Below, piece after piece: positions 31,503 through 42,527 of a stretch of 64,000 nt of DNA. Origin of the DNA: Harmothoe impar (taxonomy: Eukaryota > Annelida > Polychaeta > Phyllodocida > Polynoidae). Each line of letters starts with the position of its first letter. Position 1 is the first letter of the stretch. The notes under the pieces are model-generated. The model was not told the DNA's origin and searched no databases. It saw only the letters and a program-made list of their open reading frames with translations. The stretch covers positions 42,284,281 through 42,348,280 of the forward strand of contig OX381718.1 in NCBI GenBank assembly GCA_947462335.1. Direction: 5' to 3'. Position numbers and translations under genes: made by a program.

Positions 31503-32510
31503 GGCGGGGGTAGTTTGCACGGAAGCTGGAGAAGGAGGAAAGGAGACATGGACAGAGACACACAAATGAGTGGATTTGGCAGGTTGCAAGATGGTGGCAC
31601 ATTCTCATAGAATCGATACCATTCACAATACGCTAACCACTGCTCAGTATAGCGATAATTCGGGTTCTCCGTGTGGGCGGTCATGTTAGTTCTGTGCTCG
31701 CATTCTATCGTGAGATTTAAGCAGTAACCACACACTCACACACCATAGCTTCCGGGGAACAAGCTGCAATACGAGAGCAGAACCAAGGTCTCACGAGATT
31801 GGTGGTGTCAGTGTACACACAGAGGTTGCGGGAACAAGTTAACACACGTTACAGCCCTATAAGGAGCTCACATAATGATATATATGTAAGAGACAGTTTT
31901 GCAAAAATGATTATGATTATATATTGTACATAAGGTGTTTTGTAAAACTTAATTGATTTCTTACATACATATGCATTTTACCCATCTGTAACTTGGTGAG
32001 TGGGGGTGGGGTGATAGACTGTTGTCAGAGACGTTCCTGGTATGGCTGCCGTGTCAGACTATGTGGGTGGGGTGGGAATAGGGTAGGGCAGGTTGTGGTG
32101 TCTGGCACAAAAATGCTACAGTCATGTCTGCATAGTTCTGGCCAGGAAGAAATATGTGTCACACCAGATGCGGCTATTTCTACAGAAATGTTTCAACATG
32201 TATCTGGAGAGTTGTAGTTTATATTGGCAGTAAGGCTATATAGCAATGCCAGGCATGGGACTGAACCCCGGGACTGAGCTCAGAGGAAACACTGAAAGAC
32301 CTTCTCCGGGTGATAATTGGGATGAATTGTATTGAAGGGGTTTCCTCTAGAGACTGAGAACACAATCCCTATCAATTGTTGAAACATCTCGCCAGTAGAT
32401 CTATACAAAGAATCGCACCCCTATTATTGTTAAATCATTTTCCAATTGGATCTATCCTCTAGTCTTCAGAATTCCAAAATTTACAGAAAATGTCGGAAGA
32501 ACCCCTTGCC
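31503..32510. other. No feature recognised
   Basis: Unique-looking sequence with G/T-rich parts around 32000-32100. GGGACTGAACCCCGGGACTGAGCTCAG-like words near 32258 resemble collapsed tRNA boxes but lack correct spacing. Confidence 0.35.
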
Positions 32511-32513
32511 TGT

Positions 32514-32553
32514 GATGCGTCAAAGCGCTATGCGGCCCTTAAAGGGCTTAATG
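32514..32553. mobile_element. TTAA multi-hairpin MITE, isolated right end
   Basis: CAAAGCGCTATGCGGCCCTT then AAAGGGCTTAA is a clean right end without its body. Confidence 0.55.
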
Positions 32554-32687
32554 ACCTGTTCAGACTACCCTTATCACAGCACCGAGACACGTACAAGATA
32601 AGAGGAGCTCGCGATAAGGACGGGAGGCATTCAATCAGCTCATATCATGTCATACGTGTATCACGATGACGGCTGGAACTAGTTAGT

Positions 32688-32922
32688 AAACCCTTTAAGG
32701 ACCGCATAGTGCGTTAATGCACTGTGCCCCTATGTCGCATAAAATTAATACATCAATCCGGCCCTGGGGAGTAACTATCCATGGCTGCCTGACAATACGG
32801 GATTGATACACTCCTAATGATCGGCATGCTGCACCAATGCAGTGCTTGCGAGCACTATATTAATTAGTGCATCATGATGACATATAGACACAACACCTTG
32901 GTGAGACATAAGGGCTAACTTA
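32688..32922. mobile_element. TTAA multi-hairpin MITE copy
   Basis: The left end AAACCCTTTAAGGACCGCAT and GTGCGTTAATGCACTGTGCC are intact. The right hairpin carries the CACCAATGCAG arm (about 32834) opposite a TTAGTGCATCATGATGAC arm. Confidence 0.65.
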
Positions 32923-33880
32923 TCTTGTGTTAGTTTCAAATATACGTTCAAAGGTCAGACCCTTTGTTATTAAAATGCTAATTGGTATTTCCTCTCCCAT
33001 AAGCAGTTAAATATATAGTACCCAAATGTATCATCAATTAAGCACTCATAGGAAATACTTCAAATAGTTTCGATCGTCTCAGTCGGAGATACTATAGCTG
33101 CAATCATTACACTCACACCCTGCGATATCGTAGAAACCACCTTTTTTTATTTGACTGATACAGCTGGAATTGGTGATACTTCTAATGAAATGATATGCAT
33201 TACTTTGGAAACGAGTATATGTATAGGTATAATTATAATTATGTATTTAACTTGTTGTTTCTTTACCGAGAAATTGATGTCTAAATTCTCCAAATTGTCC
33301 ATAAGGGCAATAGACTCCGCCCACCCCCCATTGGCCACTCCCTGAATCGTGCATTTGAATTTCCTATAACGTTCAATTCCGTGTGATTCACCGTCCCCCT
33401 CCCGCTAAGAGAAGATCAGGCTACTTCCGAGAAGCTCTCACCATCTCAATCATATCATTAGAGCAGCTCACAAAAGGAAAATACTCCCATGTCCAAGACC
33501 ACCTCCACATTTTTGCCACTATTGCTAGTTAAAACTGCGACATCTTTTTGGACGTATCTGTCACTTCCTCCTTTGGCATGTCGCCAAAAACGTCAAGGAC
33601 ATTCTAACTACGTCAGGAATGAGACGCTGTCCGTATCACCCGATGTAAGCTAGTCTCTGATTGGTTAAGAAATATCACGTGGTGAGATGACGAACGCCGG
33701 ACGGTTCAGGGGGCACACCAGTGTTTCCAGAAACCCACGCGTCGTATCTGTTTGATGGCGGGCTAATAACAACACGGGGTAGTTGAGGGTGGGGGTGGGG
33801 GGGGGGGGGGGGGGGGTGAGTGGTTTGCCAGGGCTTCAGGGCACATTCACCATGGGTCGGAAAGATACACTAAATCGGTA
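32923..33880. other. Unassigned; poly-G run and promoter-like motifs
   Basis: CTCCGCCCACCCCCCATTGG at about 33316 and CTGATTGGTTAAGAAATATC then ACGTGG at about 33657 are GC-box, CCAAT and E-box-like words. A G-run of about 18 lies at 33798-33816. No exon was found. Confidence 0.3.
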
Positions 33881-34116
33881 CCGTAAATTCCCGCGTATAA
33901 CCCTCACCTCGCGTATAACCCGCAACCCGACTATGAGAGAATTTTATGACCCGCAGCTGGGGTCTAATATCGCAATTTTAGTACTGTAATATACTTTTAA
34001 AGACCTTGCATAACCCGTCCCTAGACCTTTTAGAATATTGTATAACCTGCACTGGGGGTTTGGTCCCGGGGGGCTGGTTCGCGTATAAACTGCAGGTTAT
34101 ACGCGGGAATTTACGC
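33881..34116. mobile_element. MITE with CCGTAAATTCCCGCGTATAA termini
   Basis: GTAAATTCCCGCGTATAACC (33883-33902) is perfectly complementary to the right end (34095-34114). TA lies just outside each end. The interior repeats CGTATAACCC- and GACCCGCA-like words. No coding capacity. Confidence 0.8.
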
Positions 34117-34429
34117 TATATATTCATGAGTGCTAAGCTCTCTATTCGTGTATAGCAATACAATTGCAGTGGTGCCCTCACTAATATTAAAGGAACAACA
34201 ATAGCGCTTATACATCATGCATGGGTGATAATTACGACAAATGCAAGTGTCCGACTGAAGCTACCATAATGGCCAGTTTTATTCTGGGATATCAACTAAG
34301 CCATTTACGTTATGCCGTGAGTGAATCTACTCTACACTAGTGACTACCCCAAGAATACTACTACTAGTACTAGCTTTGTTTTAGTTTGGGTGCAGCTACT
34401 CCTACCAAATTGTCCCTGCACTGAAGCAG

Positions 34430-34754
34430 CCTAGTAAGTACTCTTGTTCCCAAATCCTTCCGAAGGAAGGCTCTGGTAACTGCCAAATGGTGGGATTTTG
34501 CTGGGTCTGGGCAACCCCTGCTGGTAGCTTGGAACCAGCGAACAGGAACAGGAAATGGAACCAGAAAGGCTGATGGTAAAACTACCTAAAACTACCATCA
34601 TGTATACATTCTGGTTCCATTCCCTGTTCCTGTTCACTGGTTCCAGCCTACCAGCAGGGGTTGCCCAGACCCAGCAAACTCCCAAGTTCAAGGTCATTTG
34701 GCTGTCCCCCGAGCCTTCCTACGGAAGGATTTGGGAACGAGAGTACCTAGTAGG
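34430..34754. mobile_element. Large foldback element, about 325 bp
   Basis: Left arm: CTAGTAAGTACTCTTGTTCC onward, through TCCTTCCGAAGGAAGGCTC and GGAACCAG. It is complementary to a right arm ending GGAACGAGAGTACCTAGTAG. The arms run nearly to the centre at about 34590, with modest mismatches, giving a stem of about 150 bp. It is AGGAAC/GTTCC rich and non-coding. Confidence 0.85.
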
Positions 34755-35700
34755 GTGTCCGTTCAGAAAAGAATGGTCAATTTATTCTGCAATGTAGTAA
34801 CGCCCTCTTTACATATGACAATGGCTACTTTTCTCTACTGCGTTTTTCTTTGGAAAAAAAACACAAAATCTGATTTTGATCAGCCGACGGAAGGGGTGGG
34901 GATTTGCCAAAGTAATGATCGCAGCTGTGGGGTCAATAATGGTGGAGGGGGGGGGGCGGTTTTAGAAAATGCGCATGTGCCCATGTCGCAATTTTGATTT
35001 TGAGAAAATCCCATGTCCCATGCATGTCATGATCACTATCTTCTTTTTCCTCCTTTCCCATATCACTAAGGCACAAAATGCCCCATGTCGCCATGTCAAA
35101 TTTAGGGGTAAAGAGCCATAGTTGTTGAAGTGCCGTTGCGTAGCTCTAAAATGAAAATGAAGGACTGACAACTTGCAAGTCAAGTGGGTACATGTTGGAG
35201 CCGAGGCTGGTGTGGAGTTGATTTACGTGGGAGAGATGCAGGGAGTAGAGCAGGGGGCAGGCGGGGCAGACAAGGTAATCTGATACTACTAATGTATCCC
35301 CTCCCACCATGTCTACCACCGTAATGATATCTGGTATGCAGACAGTGGAGGAAGGGCATATCACATATTTATTATCTTATTTTTATCTGTTTATCTATTT
35401 ATTTTGTATTTATGTCGATGGCGTATTTGCTGTAATGATATGTGGCAACCAGATACTGAAGACCGGAAGGCATCTATATCTTTAATTATTTACTTGTTCA
35501 CTTATTTTCTTGTTATTGCTGTTAATAGAGTGTAAAGTAGCTATTGTCCAACTGTGTGAGACGCTTATTGCCCGCGAACTACACAAATGTCATAAATAGT
35601 GACATGTACTAGGAAAAGGGACATTAGTGCACCCTGCGCTTATAGTTGAGCTTCATATGGTGCGTCATATGCTACACTGACGGTGGCTGAAAGATAACCT
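34755..35700. other. No feature recognised
   Basis: Contains a G-run at about 34950 and scattered CCATGTCGC words, but nothing that can be assigned. Confidence 0.35.
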
Positions 35701-35701
35701 C

Positions 35702-35920
35702 GGTATATGGTCTACAGCCACAAAAGTGTGAGCGTCAGCCTGACCCTGGCTATGTCACCAAAAGCACTTCTACAAAAGCTCAAGCACTTTGGTGCGGGTC
35801 AGGCAATACTGGATCTTTATTTAGAGGCTGGACTCACCCAACATGACTGTAGAGTATGTCGATGCTGGACCCTCTTTTCAGAGTCGGATAATGTTGGAGG
35901 TTAAAAGAAAGGATGGATAG
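35702..35920. repeat. Diverged relative of the 39812-40724 element interior
   Basis: GTCAGCCTGACCCTGGCTAT, GTGCGGGTCAGGCAATACTG and GCTGGACCCTCTTTTCAGAG resemble the GTCAGGCA/GAGTCCAGC minisatellite inside the 39812 element. No clear termini. Confidence 0.35.
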
Positions 35921-36039
35921 AGTCTAGCACTCTCGGGCCATAATATTATTGGGGAGTCCAGCCTCAAGATGAGGCTTTGCTCATGGGTTGTGAAAGGATG
36001 TGATATGAAGCATTTGATGGGCTTTTCATGAGACTGCTA

Positions 36040-36091
36040 CACCCTCAGAAAAAAAGAGTGGTTGTACCTGACGCTGACTTTTCTGAGTGTG
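36040..36091. mobile_element. 52-bp minimal MITE (CACNCTCAGAAAA ends)
   Basis: CACCCTCAGAAAAAAAGAG and GACTTTTCTGAGTGTG form inverted ends, with TA flanks on both sides (36038-36039 and 36092-36093). The ends match those at 43372-43482, so this seems an extremely reduced member of that family. Confidence 0.65.
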
Positions 36092-36855
36092 TAGGTGTGG
36101 GTAGACTTTATCACCACAGATGATACAATAGATTATCCTAGATTCCAACCAAAAAATGTCCAACTAGGTTAGTCATGTCGACTAACTAGGGCTAATTATG
36201 TAATCTTACCTGGTTGGTCAATATGACCAACCCCGATAACTATCATAGTCCGTATTGACTAAGGTTTCTAGCATAAGGAATATCAGTGTAGACAAAATTA
36301 ATAGCAGTTTAGTAGCAATCACGTTTAAGAATACCCACATCAGTTGTAAACCAGTTGTAGTCCTTAACACCATTCATCTCAGAAGAAATGTGACAGAAAG
36401 CAAGGAATAACGAGATTTAGGAATCAAAAAGCATACTTCCTGTTGGGTATTTGTACAATTTACATTCCTTATTACAAAACCGGTTACTGTACCTTTTTAA
36501 TAGCTGTATCAATTGACTGTAGCCCAGACCAAATGAGAAGGGTGGTCCACACATTGTATTTATGAAAAAGGGAATGGCAGAGCGAATATTTTACCCTACT
36601 CTGACAATAGTTCCTAGTAAACCTATAACAATAAAATATTTGCTCTGTGCGGATCGACCGAGAGATTGAACACATGGTGCAATCAATATCCATAGACTAT
36701 AATTATTTATATTTCATTATGAAGTAAATTGTTATCATATTTAAATCAGACAGGGTAAGCTCATGAGTTAGTCTAACGATTCCATTGAAGAACCTTGTCG
36801 TCTAATGCTAAATATTTCATGTTTTGATCTGCATGAGAAGTTAACGTTTCAACAT
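36092..36855. other. Unassigned; small palindromes at 36150-36235
   Basis: TTAGTCATGTCGACTAAC and GGTTGGTCA/TGACCAACC (36212-36232) are small perfect or near-perfect palindromes. Nothing else identified. Confidence 0.35.
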
Positions 36856-36857
36856 GT

Positions 36858-37285
36858 TAACCCCTTTAAGGGACCGTATATTAATTCATTATCATGATCC
36901 ATGAATCCATACTTGGTGAGTAATTTGGCAGTATTTCATTCAGGCATCATGCCCAACATAACGGGACTAGCACATCCTGGTACTTCAGGTAGTCGGGGGC
37001 TAAACTCCATCTCCTTATCAGGCTAATCCCCTCTCCTCACACCTTGAACAAAGGGACTGATAAGAAATTATCCCATGATGCTCTGCTCTGGAGTCGGGAG
37101 CCTAACCACAATGCATTGCTCTGAGCCAAGATGGCGGCACCCATAGCCTAATGCGCTAGTCCCGTGATTCAAGCCCACATGAGTATACTATAATACTACC
37201 AAGGACTGTATTCCATTATTCATGCAGCATGACGACCAAGAACATTACACATGAATGACAGAACTATGTCATAATTCAGAGGTTA
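36858..37285. mobile_element. TTAA multi-hairpin MITE interrupted by another element
   Basis: Left part 36858-36961: TTAACCCCTTTAAGGGACCG, CATGAATCCATACTTGGTGA and TTCAGGCATCATGCC. Right part from about 37165: CACATGAGT, CCATTATTCATGCAGCATGA, CGACCAAGAAC and CAGAGGTTAAC. The middle is a separate inverted-repeat element. Confidence 0.55.
36962..37164. mobile_element. Nested element with CGGGACTAGC termini
   Basis: CGGGACTAGCAC (36962-36973) and GCGCTAGTCCCG (37153-37164) are inverted ends matching 11 of 12. The 203-bp interior is unlike the host MITE and includes CCAAGATGGCGGCACCC. It sits between recognisable left and right parts of a TTAA MITE. Confidence 0.55.
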
Positions 37286-37314
37286 ACTATCCTACGATAG
37301 AGGTTAAAAATGAT

Positions 37315-37522
37315 TAACCCTTTAAGGACGGTATAATGCATTATTGCATCATCGTCGTCATGATGCATGTATGAAGTCCTGGCTAGAGCTGCATGCCGAC
37401 CCTAAGGGTTTGATAAACTCCCGAAATGTCAGCATGATGCTCCAATGCAGCAACCGCGAGTTACTCGCCAGGGCTGCATTGGTGCATCATGAGAAGAACA
37501 TGCCACCCTTAAAGGGTAAAAG
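37315..37522. mobile_element. TTAA multi-hairpin MITE copy, CCAAT-arm variant
   Basis: The left end TTAACCCTTTAAGGACGG and right end CCACCCTTAAAGGGTAAAAG are clean. The left hairpin has lost its loop. The right hairpin (37433-37490) pairs CATGATGCTCCAATGCAGC with GCTGCATTGGTGCATCATG around GCGAGTTACTCGC. Confidence 0.75.
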
Positions 37523-37800
37523 GATGGAGTTATCATCATCATGAAAGATGACTAACATACATTGAGTAACACGAAGTAAGTCGTCGTCATGGTCATTTAT
37601 TTGTTGTTGTCAGGCTTGAATGTTATTACACGTATCAAGTCCAGTGTAGACAAACCAGTTGGACGAGCATGTTCCAACTGGTCGTACTTGTGCCATCATC
37701 CACTATTATTAGATCAGGATATGGGGAATTAGTGTTTGATGTGATATACATGTAATATGTTGCATTGTGATGGATACACGAGTGCAAGGTATTCTAGTAT
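37523..37800. other. Unassigned; hairpin at 37654-37682
   Basis: ACCAGTTGGA and TCCAACTGGT are perfect 10-bp arms around a 9-nt loop. No other structure. Confidence 0.45.
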
Positions 37801-37803
37801 GTC

Positions 37804-37985
37804 TTCTTTTTATCTGTCTCTGTTACTTTATCTCTTTGTCTATCTGTCTGTCTCTGTTTGTCTGTCTCTCTGGCTCTGTCTCTGCCTCTGTCTCTGCATC
37901 TGTATCTGTCTCTGTCTGGCTCTGTCTTTCTCTGTCGGTCTCTGTCTGTCTGTTTGTCGGGCGATCTCTATCTCTCTTGGTCTCT
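37804..37985. repeat. CTGTCT/CTCTGT microsatellite
   Basis: A long imperfect array of TCTG, TCTC and CTGTCT words. Leu/Ser/Val and Arg/Thr/Glu-rich frames on both strands are repeat artefacts. Confidence 0.9.
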
Positions 37986-38133
37986 GTTACCATGGCTTGT
38001 AAGATGCAATGATCATGGTACATTGTGGTACATGTATTGAAGTCTTAAATCCCAAAGTGCCCAACATCATAAAACTGAAACAGTCAAGCTGTGTCATTGG
38101 CTGTGTGATACCTGACTGTTGGCAATCGACAAC

Positions 38134-38417
38134 CTAACCCTTTAAAGGCCATATATATTGTTTTAACATTATACTGCTTTAATGTGGTATGCCCTTGGTC
38201 GTCAGATGTATGCATGCCATCCTGATGGGTGATTTGCCAAAGCTGCATTCTGACTACTAGCATCAGGACGACTCCTCTAGAGTATATCAACCCCACAGCC
38301 TTGGCATGATGCTAGAATGTAACCCTAGCGAGTGGTCTGGCTATTGCTGGATTCATGCATCATGACAATAAATGATATAGCATATTAAAGCACTATGAGG
38401 CCCTGAGAGGTTTAACA
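38134..38417. mobile_element. TTAA multi-hairpin MITE copy, longest seen
   Basis: It runs from TAACCCTTTAAAGGCCATAT to AGCACTATGAGGCCCTGAGA then GGTTTAAC. An extra GTTTTAACATTATACTGC stretch near the left end makes it about 284 bp. Both hairpins are diverged but recognisable (GGATTCATGCATCATGACAA at the right). Confidence 0.7.
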
Positions 38418-39535
38418 TATAGGCTATAGCCTGTGGCTACTTGTAGCCTGCCACCTAGCACGGGGTGCCCGGATGTTCACTAACTACTGCAGTGCCACCA
38501 GGCGGGAGAACTTGTAACTAGCACCTCAAACTAACGATAACACTAAACGTCTAAATATAATTATTCCAAGTACATAATAAAATGAACATGATGTATGTGC
38601 ATAGAAATAAACTCGACTGGACCACTTCCTATCAGTAACAGTTCCCTGGGCACTAAAGGTTCTAGATAAAAGAAAAATGCACTAAAAGTGCACTAACATA
38701 TGAAATGATGCACTAAAGAGATATGAGCTATAAAGGTTTAATGTAGTGTTTTAAAATAAATCAGCGATACGTTATACATATGGGGATATCTCTAGCTAGA
38801 TCTTTGTTTTAAATCTAACAGTAAATGTCAGACAGGGTCAAATAGTAATCCTTAATCCGTATAAAATATACAGCAATGGACTGTTACATGTCAGTTTGAG
38901 ATGAGCTGTGAATATTCATATGGGAACAGTGGGGAAGAGATGCGGCTGGATTTGACACTTGGCAATTTATCCATAATAAAATGGCAACTCCCACTGGACA
39001 TAATCACGTGTTAAAGATGATAAATGGGTAAGATGTGTTAATAAAGGTATTAACTGTATGATAATCATGTAGTATGCAATGATATTGTCCGTATAGGAAT
39101 TTCAACTATTTCACATTGAACGAATACTGCAATGAAACCGTCGCTGGTCATGAAAAGGTCATGTAGGAAATGGGCTAAGAGCAATGGGATTTGGATGTAT
39201 ATTCATAATGAGTTATATTTCAACGAACACGGAAAATATCTCACATACTAAGAATGTCCATATTTAAGTATGCGATGTCATGGGAAGAGCATGTCATTAA
39301 ACAGATCTAGCGACATAAAAGTGTATTTATTTTGTGCTACATATTTAAATGCACACACCTGCTGAATTACTTAACACAAAAAGGGCAATGTCATGAAACT
39401 CTAGGATGTCATGTGACGAGCATGAACTGACATGGGCCAGACGTACTAAATGGGACCCGGAAAAAAGATTAATGTATGAATTATTTTTAGATTGTAACAT
39501 GTCAGACTATCTACACTTCCTCTCTATAGCTAGCC
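38418..39535. other. No feature recognised
   Basis: A/T-rich sequence of about 1.1 kb with no element or exon that can be supported. Confidence 0.4.
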
Positions 39536-39735
39536 CGTTAACGACCGGGAGATGTCTCACAGTGCATTATATTTATATGTATTGTGATGGCCAAACACAT
39601 CACTATAGCGAGTCCATTGCCAGTGCTGCATTGGTGCATCATGCCGACCACATGGGAATGTATCAACTCTGATAGGTTGAAACTGTACCTAGTACTGGCA
39701 ATGGAGGGTCATGATGATAAAACGCTTAGCTTATC
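39536..39735. mobile_element. TTAA multi-hairpin MITE, decayed ends
   Basis: ACTATAGCGAGTCCATTGCC, then AGTGCTGCATTGGTGCATCA and TGCCGACCACATGGG, is a clear hairpin arm and centre. It carries the CATTGGTG variant arm. The right half is largely lost. Confidence 0.5.
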
Positions 39736-39811
39736 GGGGAAACTAAGAAATGTTTAATTGTTTTGTTATACTTTACAGGTTCTAATTTAAAACTAAGTAT
39801 GACTCAGTCTA

Positions 39812-40724
39812 CACAGAGGAAAATGTGAGAGTCACCTGGACTCACATGCCATAGTCAGACCCATGTCGCCAAAACCACCTTCATGTGAGAGTCTAGCTGA
39901 CTTTGACTGTAGAGAGAGTCCAGCACTGCCTGACTTTCATGAGAATGAGAGTCCAGCATTGCCTGACTTTCACCTTTCCACGGTCCAGCACTGCCTGACT
40001 CTCATTATGATGAAAGTCAGACAGTGCAGGACTCTCGTTGTCATGAAAGTCAGGCAGTGCTAGACTCTGGCTATCAAGAGTCAAGCCAAGCTGGACTCAC
40101 ATATGGATGTGAGTCTAGCAATGCTGGACTTTGGCCTCAATGAAAGTCAGGCATAGATGGAATCTCTTCTGTACAGTAAGGCTAGTTGCTTATTTACATT
40201 GGGGAATGATTTTTTTAAATATATATATTACCTCCCTGACATCTGTAAAAATAAATCCCATACAAAATAGTTATGTTTTCCTGAATAGGAAAGGGTGTGC
40301 AATCACAGACCTACAGTTATCTAGGTATGTAACAACACCGGAATACATGTACCAACACATGTCAGAGGTAATACCAAGAATCTCAATATATATAATTTAC
40401 AAATCCACAAAAATGGTGTCTTGTATCCTACCATTAAATCTCAATATTGTATTGTGTCCCCACCTGGTAGCAAACAAAGAAGGCTCAGGCTAACTGACCC
40501 TTATCCCAAAGTCAGACATTGCCTGACTGTGGATAGAGAGTCAACCTGACTCTGGTATGAACATCTGTCTTCCCTGACTGTCATACAAGGGTCGGACTGA
40601 CTCTCAAATAGGAGTAACTTTATGGGACTATCACTGTTGTGATAGTCCAGCAGACTCTCTTACCTGAGTCAGGCAGTGCCTGACCCTGGGGCGAGTCCAG
40701 CTGACTCTCACTTTTTTCTCTGTG
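39812..40724. mobile_element. Mariner-like non-autonomous element, 913 bp, with internal minisatellite
   Basis: Ends CACAGAGGAAAATGTGAGAG and (right, complement) CACAGAGAAAAAAGTGAGAG match at 18 of 20 bases, and TA flanks both sides (39810-39811 and 40725-40726). From 39885 to about 40165 and from 40500 to the right end, the interior is built of GAGTCCAGCACTGCCTGACT- and TTTCATGAGAATGAGA-like units in both orientations. The middle (about 40171-40490) is unrelated A/T-rich sequence. No transposase ORF. Confidence 0.75.
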
Positions 40725-40727
40725 TAT

Positions 40728-41195
40728 TGTTTGATACAATTGAGCGCCTATGGATAGCCCTGCCTAAGGGAAAACCAGAGAGCTATTTCCGGAGGAGATT
40801 TCGCATATATTTGACCTCAGTCCTTGTTCAGGATAATGCAATAGTGCATCCTGCCTTTCAATAAATTCTCGTTGATTTCAGTTGACCCCCAAATATAGAC
40901 ATTCCTTATTGTGGCTAGCCACAGACGATTCTTCCATGGTTGTGGTTGCCTCCCTAGGGGAGTTTTGTGTGGGTATGGGTGGGGGAGGGGGGTACAGGTC
41001 TATCTCATTCTCATGGCCTTCTCTAGAAGTGAGTACATTAGTCAGTGTATCTTAGGGAAGGTGCCAACGACCACATGGGGTGCAGCCCACAGCCCCTTGT
41101 TAGAGATGTCAAGGGGCCCTCCCTACTAACAGGACACGACATAAATATGTAGCATACTATGCCTTATAGGCACCACACTAGGAAGAAAAATGTTG
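40728..41195. other. No feature recognised
   Basis: Unique-looking sequence; a G-rich part lies at 40975-40995. Confidence 0.4.
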
Positions 41196-41197
41196 GC

Positions 41198-41402
41198 AAC
41201 CTTAAAGGGCCGCATACTGTTTTAATGGAGTATACAATCAAATTGTGTTGTCGTGATGCCTGAATACAGTGCTGAATTCATGCACCATGCCGACCCTTCG
41301 GGAGCATATGAACACATTAGGGGCAGCACAATTCCTAAATGCATTATGGTGATTAAGTAAAAATGCATTAAAAATGCATTAAAGCATTACGAAGGGCTAC
41401 AT
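41198..41402. mobile_element. TTAA multi-hairpin MITE copy
   Basis: The left end ACCTTAAAGGGCCGCATACT is good. The left hairpin is reduced to GCCTGAATACAGTGCTGAAT then TCATGCACCATGCCGACCCT. The right end repeats AAAATGCATT twice before GCATTACGAAGGGC. Confidence 0.6.
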
Positions 41403-41727
41403 GTGTTGAGGAGTCCCTGAGTTGAGTTTGAGATTGAATTGATATTTTATTTGGCAAAGATGATACAAAAGACCTACATGTAACAGGTCAAGAATCATTA
41501 ATCTAGCCTTATCAATGGCCCATTGACGGGACACTAGTTATGAGGCGATTTATTGATAGTTCTTAACCCCATGTATGAACGGTTAGCACTTGTTAAAAGA
41601 AAAGACCAGCGTAATATCATGTGATCTTCTACCAGTGATTTATATATAGCACTATCCTGAGATAGACACTAATAAAATGTGCACCATGTAGCTTTAATCC
41701 TGAAATAAACAGTGGAAGGCCTGGTCA
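41403..41727. other. No feature recognised
   Basis: Sequence just upstream of the CRE/CCAAT cluster. No element seen. Confidence 0.4.
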
Positions 41728-41731
41728 GAAA

Positions 41732-41888
41732 TGACGTCACAAAAGACCAGAAATGTACTAGACAATCTCAGCCAATCTCCATTGATTGGTCTAGACACCA
41801 CTATAACGATCTCTTGATTGGTTGCTCGGTTATCTACACCAATCCTGGTATGTAATGACAGCCAATTAAGGGCCACTCAAGGGCCAAT
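41732..41888. promoter_or_regulatory. Candidate regulatory block: CRE plus six CCAAT boxes
   Basis: A full palindromic CRE, TGACGTCA, lies at 41732-41739. Six CCAAT pentamers follow within about 120 bp: forward at 41772, 41839, 41862 and 41884, and reverse (ATTGG) at 41785 and 41817. Each is embedded in an extended NF-Y-like context (AGCCAATC, GATTGGTC, GATTGGTT, GCCAATCA). A second CRE lies at 42104-42111. This density is far above chance and is promoter- or enhancer-like. Alternatively the CCAAT words come from a decayed short tandem repeat. Confidence 0.4.
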
Positions 41889-42132
41889 CATAGGACTGTA
41901 TAGGTGCAGACGATTTTATATTTTCTATATGCTTTATTTAGATTGACTCTTGTGGCTTTTTTGAAAACTTTTTTTTTATGAAATGACAAGGTAGTGAGGA
42001 CAATAACTACTTCATGTATACAATTAATAGCTCTTTAATTGTACATTAGCTGTTTGGTACACCATAAAGCATTTGTATGGCTTGGTAGAAATCTAGTCTT
42101 CAGTGACGTCACTCAGTTTTTCTCTATTTCAG

Positions 42133-42290
42133 TTTTTAATGCTAAATGCGGTACCTCTTAATGGTGTCTATGTCAGGATATTTCTAATCAATATGAATAC
42201 TACAGATATAAGGTCACATGAAACTACGCTGGTCTTTTCTTTTAAGGGCTGCAGTCCCTCAATGCGATATGTCATGGCTTTTAACTTAAG
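42133..42290 (+). CDS. Weak candidate internal exon, product unrecognised
   Basis: A strong polypyrimidine tract and acceptor (CAGTTTTTCTCTATTTCAG) and a donor-like AACTTAAG then GTATAT bound 158 bp open in one frame. The peptide reads FLMLNAVPLNGVYVRIFLIN, then MNTTDIRSHETTLVFSFKGC. Composition is hydrophobic and A/T-driven, and no family is recognised. It lies about 240 bp downstream of the CRE/CCAAT cluster, so a link is possible but unproven. Confidence 0.2.
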
Positions 42291-42527
42291 GTATATTGCG
42301 AAGCTTTGATTTAGATTAAATCCCAAATGCCCTGTAATGGCTGCCTCCACGGTGAAACACCTGTCAGCACTATATACTAGTAATAAATGTTATGCGCACC
42401 ATGAGCTGCTCCTTGTACTCAGTGACCCCATATCCAGAGTAGAAGATAACCCCGGCTCGGGGACTTGTGTCCTCACTGGGACAAAGGTCATGGGCTGAAC
42501 TAACAGTCCATAAAGTACACAAACCTT

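Noticed and set aside
37757..38040. Several open frames of 60-81 codons
   Set aside because: They cross the CTGTCT microsatellite on both strands.
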